Shown here: positions 56,829-64,000 of the stretch, in pieces
How positions within the stretch are numbered: the first letter of the stretch is position 1
Layout: the number at the start of each line of letters is the position of its first letter
Assembly: GCA_963747985.1 (NCBI GenBank)
Contig: CAVVHG010000001.1
Span: forward strand, 496,001 to 560,000
Direction of reading: 5' to 3'
DNA length: 64,000 nt
From: JACADW01 sp963747985
Lineage (GTDB): Bacteria > Acidobacteriota > UBA6911
The notes under the pieces: generated by a model
Databases searched by the model: none
Seen by the model: only the letters and a program-made list of their open reading frames with translations
Told to the model about the DNA's origin: nothing
Position numbers and translations under genes: made by a program

Positions 56829-57657
56829 GATTCAGACAATGAGGGCTACGAGACCGGTGACGCGTGACAGGCAGCCTGCGCTGCAGGGACGCTGTTCAAC
56901 CCCTACAGGGTTGACATCTTCTGATCATCCTGATCCCCGGGGTTTGCACCCCGGGCTGTTCTATTCGACGCTTTCAGCGTCGCCGGGGTCGATCGCGGCT
57001 GGCATCTGTGAGGGATCGCCGACACCAGTGAATCAACGGGCTGTTCTATTCGACGCTTTCAGCGTCGCCGGGGTCGATCGCGGCTGGCATCTGTGAGGGA
57101 TCGCCGACACCAGTGAATCAACGGGCTGTTCTATTCGACGCTTTCAGCGTCGCCGGGGTCGATCGCGGCTGGCATCTGTGAGGGATCGCCGACACCAGTG
57201 AATCAACGGGCTGTTCTATTCGACGCTTTCAGCGTCGTCTGGGTCGATCGCGGCTGACATCTGTGAGGGATCGCCGACACCAGTGAATCAACGGGCTGTT
57301 CTATTCGACGCTTTCAGCGTCGCCGGGGTCGATCGCGGCTGGCATCTGTGAGGGATCGCCGACACCAGTGAATCAACGGGCTGTTCTATTCGACGCTTTC
57401 AGCGTCGTCGGGGTCGATCGCGGCTGGCATCTGTGAGGCGTCACCTTCCCCAGTGAATCAACGGCCTGAACGGCATGGTCACGCTCAGCCCCCGGGCGCA
57501 GTACGTCGGACTCGACCCCGAAGGGGGTCGAACAGAACAGCCCGGGGTGCAAACCCCGGGGATGATCGGATTCGCCGCAAGGCCCAACCCTGTAGGGGTT
57601 GGACGGCGATCACCTGACGAGACGACGTCACTTCAATCTCCACTGTCTGAATCACAG
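56829..57657. repeat. Hairpin-built repeat element, copy B
   Basis: An 829-base non-coding element in inverted orientation to 38203-38604. It begins GATTCAGACA and ends TGTCTGAATC, exact terminal inverted repeats of ten bases. Flanking modules match copy A one for one (CTGTTCAACCCC...GGGTTGACATCTTC at the left; CGGGCGCAGTACGTCGG and GACCCCGAAGGGGGTC at the right). The length difference from copy A is 427 bases, almost exactly five extra 85-base units. No gene inside. Confidence 0.88.
56953..57462. repeat. Six tandem 85-bp units
   Basis: Units begin with GGGCTGTTCTATTCGACG at 56953, 57038, 57123, 57208, 57293 and 57378, each exactly 85 bases. They are near identical apart from a few substitutions in units 4 and 6. 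Each holds the hairpin GACGCT-TTC-AGCGTC. As 85 is not a multiple of three, a coding role is unlikely. Confidence 0.95.
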
Positions 57658-57674
57658 TTTTTCGCGGAATCGGC

Positions 57675-57704
57675 TTGCGTCCATGTGAAATCATTTCCTA
57701 TGCT
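57675..57704 (+). promoter_or_regulatory. Possible promoter of the M14 peptidase gene
   Basis: TTGCGT at 57675 and TATGCT at 57699 with 18-base spacing, starting 18 bases after the end of repeat copy B. Confidence 0.4.
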
Positions 57705-57744
57705 TATCGGTCTGCTTGATCTGCGAGACCTCAGGAGCTTAACC

Positions 57745-60378
57745 ATGATCTCAGCCTTAGTCTTAGCCTTGCTGATGCAAGGATCGGCCGTTTCTGCCGT
57801 CCAATCCGTCCTTCCCGTGGGGACGCGGTACGACTCGAAGATTCCCAAGCTCAAGGATGTCGCGGGACATGATTTCGGTGAGGAGATCACTTCACCGGAG
57901 GGGATCACCGCCTACCTCCGGGCGCTCGCGGCCGCGGCACCTGATCGCACCCTGCTGGTCGAATACGCGCGTTCGTGGGAGGGGCGGCCCCTGCATCTCC
58001 TGGTGATCGGCGCGCCACAGACGATGACTCAGCTGGATGGTATCAAGAAGAAGATCAAGCGAATCGCAGATCCGAGGGAGCTCTCGAGCACGGAGGCAGA
58101 CCGGCTCGTCAAAGACCTGCCGGTCGTCACCTGCCTCATGTACGCGGTTCATGGCAACGAGATCTCCGGCCCGAACGCTGCGCTGGCTTTGGCCTACCAT
58201 CTGCTCGCCGCTCGGGGCGACGCGACCGTGGACACGATTCTGAGCGAGTCGATCGTCCTCATCGATCCCCTCGAAAACCCCGATGGCAGGGCACGATTCC
58301 TGAACCAGACGCTCCTGGGCCGCGCGGCGCAATCCGACCCGGAGCCGCGTTCGGCGGAGCACGACGAACCGTGGCCCGGGGGAAGGTCGAATCACTACCT
58401 CTTTGACATGAACCGGGATTGGTTCGCACAGACGCAGCCGGAAACACAGGGAAGGACCCGGCTCTACCTCGACTGGTACCCACAGGTGGTTGTCGATCTC
58501 CACGAGATGGGGGGTGACTCGAGCTACTACTTCGCCCCTCCTGCGGACCCTCTCAACCCGCACATAACGAAGGATCAGGTGGCGCTCCTCGAACTGGTGG
58601 GTCGGGCAAACGCGCGGCTTTTTGATGAAAAGGGATTCGCGTATTTCAACCGCGAAGTATTCGATTCCTTCTATCCGGGTTATGGTGAGTCGTGGCCCAT
58701 TTTCCAGGGCTCGATCGGCATGACCTATGAAATGGCTTCGACGCGCGGCCTTGTCTACCGCCGGAAGGACGGAACCATGCTGACCTTCGCGGATGGCGTG
58801 ATCCGGCACTTCACAGCGTCTCTTACCACGGCGGAGGTGGCTGCGAAGAACCGCGAACGCTTCCTGCGGCAATTCCTGGACTATCGCCAAGGGGCTGTGA
58901 AGGACGGTGAACAGGGCCCGGTGCGCGCGTACCTGGTACCTCCCGGGGCAGATCCGGCGCGAGCCGATCGCCTGGTACGGCTCCTGGCTTCGCAGGGGAT
59001 CGACGTGCGCAAATCAGACGAACCGCTCAAGCTCTCCGATCGCACCCTTCCGGCAGGAACGTATATCGTCCCGACCGCACAGCCCGCCGGCAGGTTACTG
59101 CGCAACCTGATGGATCAGAACACGCCGCAGCCGGAGCAGTTCGTGAAGGAGCAGGACCGGCGCCGCAAGAAGAGGCTGCCGGACCAGATATACGACATCA
59201 CGGCATGGAGCCTTCCCCTGGCCTATGACGTCGAGGTCCTGACGTCAGGAGTGCCGGTGAGTGTCCGATCGACGCCTCTGGCGGCGTCCGCGCAGGCGGC
59301 GCCTGCGCCACTCGCGGCCGCCAGGGTCGCCTACCTTCTCCCGTGGGGCGTTGGGGCGGCGGAAGCGATCGCGGAGGCGCTCCAGGCAGGGATCCGGGTG
59401 CGGACCTCGGACGCGGCGTTCACTATTGGTGAGCGATGCTTCCCGATTGGTACTGCAATTGTCCGGAATTCCGAAAACGGGGCGGATCTGCCGGCCAGGC
59501 TTGGTGCGATCGCGGCACGCTGCGGGGCCGAGGTGGTGCCCGTTGATTCGGGCTACGTCGACAGCGGCATCTCACTCGGCAGCGATGAAGTCCTGCCTCT
59601 CAAACCGCCGCGCGTCGTACTGGCCTGGGACTCACCGGCGCACAGCACATCGGCGGGCTGGGCGCGCTATACGATCGAACGGCGCTACCGGCAGCCGGTC
59701 AGCGCGGTACGCGCGGACGCGCTGGGCCGGCTCGACCTGAGCCGATTTGATGTCGTCGTTCTGCCGGCCGGCGATTACTCGACAGTCCTGAGCGGAGACG
59801 CGCTGAGGCGGCTGAAGGACTGGTTGAACGCCGGAGGCACTCTCATCACGCTGGGTGAGGCCTCCCGGTGGGCCGCGCGGGAAAATGTCGGCCTTCTTGC
59901 GACGCACACGGAACTCCGTGACGGGCGCAGCGAGATCCAGGCGCCTGAGAAGGATCAGAAGAAAGAAGAGCCGCCGCCGAAGCCCCTGGATCTCGAGAAA
60001 GCGATCCAGCCGGAACGCGAGCGGCCGGAATCCACACCCGGAGCGATGTTGCGCGTCGAACTGGACAAGGAACATTGGATCTCTGCCGGAACGGACGGCG
60101 AGGTGCAGGCCATCGTGGAAGGCCAGAGGGTATTCACGCCGATCAAGCTCGATCAGGGACGCAACGTCGGTGTCTACGCCGGGAAGGATCGGCTGGTGGC
60201 CGGCGGCCTGGTGTGGAACGATGCCCAGGGGCTGCTGGCGCAGAAGGCGTACCTGATCGATCAGCCGCTCGGTCAGGGGAGGGTCATCGCTTTTGCCGAG
60301 GATCCCAACTACCGTGCCTTCACGGAGGCCACCCAGCTCCTCTTCATGAACGCAATCCTGCTGGGACCGGCCCACTGA
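57745..60378 (+). CDS. Secreted M14-type zinc carboxypeptidase
   Basis: An 877-residue exported peptidase with a signal peptide at residues 1-18 (MISALVLALLMQGSAVSA). The M14 zinc motif HGNE is at 136-139, followed by NPDGR (178-182), the third-ligand region DLHEMGGDSSYYFAPP (~250) and a catalytic glutamate in MTYEMASTRG (~327). After the catalytic domain come segments resembling a glutamine-amidotransferase-like fold (VVLPAGDYSTVLSGDALRRL) and a Lys/Glu/Pro-rich linker. The ATG at 57745 is chosen for AGGAG seven bases upstream. Target peptides unknown. Confidence 0.85.
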   Translation: MISALVLALLMQGSAVSAVQSVLPVGTRYDSKIPKLKDVAGHDFGEEITSPEGITAYLRALAAAAPDRTLLVEYARSWEGRPLHLLVIGAPQTMTQLDGIKKKIKRIADPRELSSTEADRLVKDLPVVTCLMYAVHGNEISGPNAALALAYHLLAARGDATVDTILSESIVLIDPLENPDGRARFLNQTLLGRAAQSDPEPRSAEHDEPWPGGRSNHYLFDMNRDWFAQTQPETQGRTRLYLDWYPQVVVDLHEMGGDSSYYFAPPADPLNPHITKDQVALLELVGRANARLFDEKGFAYFNREVFDSFYPGYGESWPIFQGSIGMTYEMASTRGLVYRRKDGTMLTFADGVIRHFTASLTTAEVAAKNRERFLRQFLDYRQGAVKDGEQGPVRAYLVPPGADPARADRLVRLLASQGIDVRKSDEPLKLSDRTLPAGTYIVPTAQPAGRLLRNLMDQNTPQPEQFVKEQDRRRKKRLPDQIYDITAWSLPLAYDVEVLTSGVPVSVRSTPLAASAQAAPAPLAAARVAYLLPWGVGAAEAIAEALQAGIRVRTSDAAFTIGERCFPIGTAIVRNSENGADLPARLGAIAARCGAEVVPVDSGYVDSGISLGSDEVLPLKPPRVVLAWDSPAHSTSAGWARYTIERRYRQPVSAVRADALGRLDLSRFDVVVLPAGDYSTVLSGDALRRLKDWLNAGGTLITLGEASRWAARENVGLLATHTELRDGRSEIQAPEKDQKKEEPPPKPLDLEKAIQPERERPESTPGAMLRVELDKEHWISAGTDGEVQAIVEGQRVFTPIKLDQGRNVGVYAGKDRLVAGGLVWNDAQGLLAQKAYLIDQPLGQGRVIAFAEDPNYRAFTEATQLLFMNAILLGPAH

Positions 60379-60420
60379 AGGCTGTCTGCCTTGCCTCTGC
60401 CATTGATGGGAACCTCTGAG

Positions 60421-61046
60421 GCGGGCCTTCAGCCCCTCGGTGCCTATTCACACACGGGCCAAATCCCCGGGCGAAGCCCGGGGCTGGTATGAGGACGCGC
60501 CTCCGGCGCTTTGTGCCCTTGTCGTAAGGCATGGTTCCAGGAGCCGGAGAACACCCTCACGCCCGATAATATGAGGGCGCGCCTCCGGCGCTTTGTGCCC
60601 TTGTCGTAAGGCATGGTTCCAGGAGCCGGAGAACACCCTCACGCCGGATAATATGAGGACGCGCCTCCGGCGCTTTGTGTCTCCATCGGTATCCGGTTGA
60701 AGGGCCGGAGGCCCGCCTCATACCAGCCCGGTGCGGAGCGCCGGGTCAAGGAAGCCGGAACAGTCACGAGGGCTGTAAGCCCGATTCATAGCAGGAAGGA
60801 AGAAGGCCGGGAACCTATGGGGCGGGCCTTCAGCCCTCGGTGCCTATTCACACACGGGCCAAATCCCCGGGCGAAGCCCGGGGCTGGTATGAGGACGCGC
60901 CTCCGGCGCTTTGTGCCCTTGTCGTAAGGCATGGTTCCAGGAGCCGGAGAACACCCTCACGCCCGATAATATGAGGGCGCGCCTCCGGCGCTTTCTTTGC
61001 ATCTGCGTCGGAAAACGTTTCAAGGGCCGGAGGCCCACATCATGTC
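60421..61046. repeat. Nested 82-bp tandem and ~400-bp direct repeats
   Basis: A block starting GCGGGCCTTCAGCCC and GTGCCTATTCACACACGGGC occurs at 60421 and again at 60822, 401 bases apart. Inside, an 82-base unit (starting GAGGACGCGCCTCCGGCGCT) repeats at 60491, 60573 and 60655, and again at 60891 and 60973. Palindromes CCCCGGGCGAAGCCCGGGG and GCGCCTCCGGCGC recur. It fills the gap before the DUF4126 gene; no coding sequence is supported. Confidence 0.9.
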
Positions 61047-61094
61047 AGAATACGAGCCGCGGCGGGTTGTATAATGAGCCGTCGGAGAGAATGA

Positions 61095-61697
61095 ATGAGC
61101 GCGCTCGAGACCCTGGGTTTCACCGTCGGGACGGCTTTTGCGTCAGGTTTGAACCTCTACGCCACCATTGCTGTCCTTGGCCTGTTGGAGCGGTTTCGTG
61201 CCATTCAACTCCCCGAGTCCCTGCACGTGATCGCCCATCCGGCGGTGATCGCCACGGCAATAGCACTCTATGCGCTCGAGTTTGTCGCCGACAAGGTGCC
61301 CTACGTCGACACTATATGGGATGCGGTCCACACGTTCATACGGCCCCCGGCCGCAGGTCTACTGGCCTACGGGGCGTTCGGAAACGTGCCGGAGGTCTGG
61401 CGGGTCCTGGGCGGCCTGCTGGCGGGCAGCGTAGCGCTGACTTCGCACGGCACCAAGGCGTCCGCGCGGGCCGCGATCAACGCGAGCCCGGAGCCGTTCA
61501 GCAACTGGGTTGCGAGCCTGAGCGAGGACGGTATCGCAGTCTTCCTGGTGTGGATGGCCTCGAAGCATCCCGTTCTGACCATCGTCATAGTCGCAGTGCT
61601 GCTCGCTCTGTGCGGCTACCTGCTGCTGAAGCTTGCGAAGTTTCTGAAACAGGTGCTGAGGCGGTTCCTCGCCTGCCCGCAACCGAAGACGGAATAA
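61095..61697 (+). CDS. DUF4126 membrane protein
   Basis: A 200-residue protein with four to five hydrophobic segments, starting LGFTVGTAFASGLNLYATIAVLG. The pattern, including ALEFVADKVPYVDTIWDAVHTFIRP and ALTSHGTKASARAAINASPEP, matches my memory of DUF4126. Its function is unknown. GGAGAG precedes a pair of overlapping ATGs (61091 in another frame, 61095 here). A secreted protein follows 127 bases downstream. Confidence 0.72.
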   Translation: MSALETLGFTVGTAFASGLNLYATIAVLGLLERFRAIQLPESLHVIAHPAVIATAIALYALEFVADKVPYVDTIWDAVHTFIRPPAAGLLAYGAFGNVPEVWRVLGGLLAGSVALTSHGTKASARAAINASPEPFSNWVASLSEDGIAVFLVWMASKHPVLTIVIVAVLLALCGYLLLKLAKFLKQVLRRFLACPQPKTE

Positions 61698-61824
61698 GAA
61701 TGCACCTGCCCCGGCTACAGGGTCAGAACCGCCGATCGCATCGCTTCTCCCGGCCATCTGGTCTGGCAGCACTGAGACTTCCGGCCTTTGCGCAAGTCTA
61801 ATTAGCTGGGAGAGTCATCGGGAC

Positions 61825-64000
61825 ATGGGAGTTATGAGGAGCCTGGGGATTCTGATAGGACTGGCAGGCGGGGCGGTTGCCTTCTGCCCGCCCGCCGGTG
61901 CGGCAGAAAAAGCCGGCCCGCCCCGCGTCGAGTACCATGCCCAGGCCGAATTCGACCAAATCCTCCGTGAAAACGCGCTCTTTTTCGACATGCTGGTTTC
62001 GTTCAGTTTTACTGCAGGAGTCGCGGAACCGGCGTGGAGCTGCGGCGTCGAGAACATCAACATCAACCTTATCACCCGTTCGGTTCGCGACCCCCAGGGC
62101 CACCAGATTGTCCGGGTCCGGGTCGCAGGGGTGGTGCGAAGCAACAACAACGTCGAACTCAAACTCCTCGACGAAGAAGGCAATCTCGTCGGCCAGGGAT
62201 TCTATGGCTACGAATCGGGGCAGCTGAACTTCTATGACTGGAACGGCCGAACCATCATCACCGGCTACATGGATTCGGAGGGCAACTTCTTTCTCTATGA
62301 TCAGCGGCTTCCGGAGGGGAAGCAGGACCTCGCGCAAGGCTTCGTAGATCCGTGCTTCTATTGCGGCGCCATGGAGTACGGATGGTATGACGGACCCGGG
62401 GCCCAGGTCGGTGGGGGTCTGATGTTTCCTTCCTTCTTTCTCGACGATACGAGCCGCGTACGCATGGATTGGTCTTTCGAGGCCGGATCCCTCAGTCCCG
62501 GTCAGGAAGCCTACGGCGGCGCCGAGTATGATCTGGAGGATGAGGCAACCGGTGCGATCAACAGCGTGCTCTTCGACACGCCCAGGACCGCCCGGAGCTT
62601 TTTTGAGAACCCGTACTCGCTGGTTCCGGAACCGGCCGGGATGGCCACGCTGCCGCGCGTCACCAATTACACCGGGATAGCGGTGACGAATCCCACGGGG
62701 GGCTCGATCCAGGTTACTTACGTAGCCAGGCATTACAATGGCGCACTGGTTGCCGGGGACGGCATCGAAAACCCGGTATCCTACCGCTTCAGCCCCGGGC
62801 TTCAGCTGGCAGCGTTCCCCGGGGAGATCTTCCGCGGGTTCAGTGGAAGCGACTCCGGTCCGATCTTCGACGAAGGAGAGGTCGGTTGGGTCGAGGTTTT
62901 CTCATATGACGGGGATGTCCAGGCGATGTTTCTCGAAGGCGACGTCCGGGCAGCGGACCTGGATGGCAACGTCGGTGGCAAGGGTGGAGACAGTGCTCTC
63001 ATGTTCCCGGACCTCAGGATCGGCACGGGCGAAAGCACCGAGATCGAGTTGCTGAACCTGTCCTTTGACGACGTCATGGTCCGTCTGCAACTGCTCGACG
63101 CTTCGGGCCGCGTCCTGCGGGAAGAACCGGAGGAGTTTGTCTCGGGCTACGGCATCCGCACGTTTGTGCTCGGCCCGGGATCGGCACTTCTGGGCGGGAT
63201 AGATCCCGGCCAGGTCGCGAGCCTGCGCGTGTCATGCAACAACGACAATTCAATCCAGTCATCGAGCTGTGCAAGGCTGATCGGCCTGGCGACCTGTAGC
63301 GACACCTTCCGGTCAATTGCCACCTATTACGCGGTCGCGACCGCGTCAGCCGGCAGCACGCTCGTGGGATCACAATTCGCGGCCGGTCCGGCCGGCTCAG
63401 GATCCTGGAGCACATCGATTCAAATCAACAGACTGGATGGCGGACCCGCTTCCGTCTACCTGGACGTTTTCGACCGCAACGGCAATCTGCAGCGCACGAT
63501 GCAGGAGGATGTGGCGAGCTTCGGGCAGGCTACCTTTGTCATCGATGGTTCAGATCCTGCGTGGCGCGATCGCCTGGTGACCGGGTATGTGAGGGCCAGG
63601 AGCGATTCCGGGCGCATCGGGGGCGACGTGTCGGTCCGGTGGTCGGACGCCCGTGGATCGATGTACAGCTCCTATCCGCTGAGCAACCAGCTCTACAGTG
63701 AGATCCGTTTCAACCAGGTTGCACAGGGGCGGTCGGACAGGATTGAGTTCTGGACGGGAGTTGCGTTGCTGAACGATCTCGACCGGCGAGTCGAAGTCCT
63801 GCTCGAGGTGTTTACGCCGCAGGGCGTGCTGGATCGCGCGGCGACCGTCCCGCTTGAGCCTCATCAGCAATATAACGCGCTGTTGTCCCAGATTCTGAAC
63901 GATCCCGCATACACGCGGCTGGACGGGTATATGCGGGTCCGCGCCGGCGACCCGGTCTCCGCCATCGTCCTCTACGGTGATTCGACGAATCAGTTTCTCT
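61825..64000 (+). CDS. Large secreted beta-domain protein, 3' end beyond window
   Basis: An open frame of 725 codons running off the window. The start MGVMRSLGILIGLAGGAVAF is a signal peptide; the ATG at 61834 is an alternative. The rest is rich in beta-strand repeats such as TGIAVTNPTGGSIQVTYVAR, LRIGTGESTEIELLNLSFDD and GYMRVRAGDPVSAIVLYG. These echo the C-terminal modules of the broken giant gene at 12.7-15.5 kb (TGLAIANPASTSASVTIKAY). No enzyme motif is seen. Probably a surface or secreted protein of modular beta-sandwich type. Confidence 0.75.
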   Translation, partial: MGVMRSLGILIGLAGGAVAFCPPAGAAEKAGPPRVEYHAQAEFDQILRENALFFDMLVSFSFTAGVAEPAWSCGVENININLITRSVRDPQGHQIVRVRVAGVVRSNNNVELKLLDEEGNLVGQGFYGYESGQLNFYDWNGRTIITGYMDSEGNFFLYDQRLPEGKQDLAQGFVDPCFYCGAMEYGWYDGPGAQVGGGLMFPSFFLDDTSRVRMDWSFEAGSLSPGQEAYGGAEYDLEDEATGAINSVLFDTPRTARSFFENPYSLVPEPAGMATLPRVTNYTGIAVTNPTGGSIQVTYVARHYNGALVAGDGIENPVSYRFSPGLQLAAFPGEIFRGFSGSDSGPIFDEGEVGWVEVFSYDGDVQAMFLEGDVRAADLDGNVGGKGGDSALMFPDLRIGTGESTEIELLNLSFDDVMVRLQLLDASGRVLREEPEEFVSGYGIRTFVLGPGSALLGGIDPGQVASLRVSCNNDNSIQSSSCARLIGLATCSDTFRSIATYYAVATASAGSTLVGSQFAAGPAGSGSWSTSIQINRLDGGPASVYLDVFDRNGNLQRTMQEDVASFGQATFVIDGSDPAWRDRLVTGYVRARSDSGRIGGDVSVRWSDARGSMYSSYPLSNQLYSEIRFNQVAQGRSDRIEFWTGVALLNDLDRRVEVLLEVFTPQGVLDRAATVPLEPHQQYNALLSQILNDPAYTRLDGYMRVRAGDPVSAIVLYGDSTNQFL

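Noticed and set aside
56953..57462. CRISPR array
   Set aside because: The repeats are contiguous 85-base units with no variable spacers and no cas genes nearby, so this is a tandem repeat.
60491..61046. CRISPR array
   Set aside because: 82-base units abut directly and whole blocks are duplicated. There are no unique spacers.

Overview
The window is high-GC bacterial DNA with no rRNA, no CRISPR array and no recognisable transposase or integrase. The organism is most plausibly an Acidobacteriota member or a close relative. This is inferred from the style of its secreted BACON/BNR-repeat proteins, Tat-exported Gfo/Idh/MocA and DUF362 proteins, SurA/PpiC lipoproteins, a heptose adenylyltransferase (so a Gram-negative envelope), the gene order tilS-ftsH-folP-cdaA-cdaR, and many hairpin repeats. 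The assignment is not certain.

Left part (1-24 kb) is accessory. It begins with small metabolic genes: a membrane protein, DinB, a PIG-L deacetylase and a PLP decarboxylase. A minus-strand DUF362-ApbE-DUF2271 group follows, then a CDF-like transporter. Next comes a block bounded by two direct copies of a ~175-bp repeat (8.5 and 18.3 kb). It holds a polytopic glycosyltransferase-like protein, a GT2 glycosyltransferase and a giant secreted glycan-active gene (WbsX/GH99-like plus BNR propeller) broken by about ten frameshifts. Beyond it lie a 5'-truncated glycogen synthase, a CMD-fold protein, an aldo/keto reductase, a frameshifted arylamine N-acetyltransferase, a hemerythrin and a DUF1801 protein.

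Middle part (24.2-33.7 kb) looks like a genomic island at a tRNA gene. An intact tRNA-Leu(CAA) at 33.6 kb and a truncated 3' half at 24.3 kb share a perfect 69-bp direct repeat whose edge falls in the anticodon arm. Tandem GGGCAAAGTC pairs lie beside both. The cargo is an AraC regulator, a metallo-beta-lactamase-fold gene with a decayed partial copy, a DUF2490 protein, an arylsulfatase, a phenol-MetA-type outer membrane protein, DUF2252 and DUF202. Several of these are frameshifted.

Right part (33.8-64 kb) is core-like, and every gene is intact: carD, a CNNM/CorC-type protein, hemB-hemL, tilS, ftsH, folP-cdaA-cdaR, an RsbU/SpoIIE-type phosphatase, rfaE2 and mfd. It also has a GH-A-clan glycosidase, two SurA-like chaperones, a Gfo/Idh/MocA oxidoreductase, an M14 peptidase, a DUF4126 protein and a secreted protein that runs off the window. 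Hairpin-built repeats occur in its gaps. The most striking is an element in two inverted copies (38.2 and 56.8 kb), one carrying a single 85-bp unit and the other exactly six. Family names are from recognition of motifs in the translated sequence; no database search was run.
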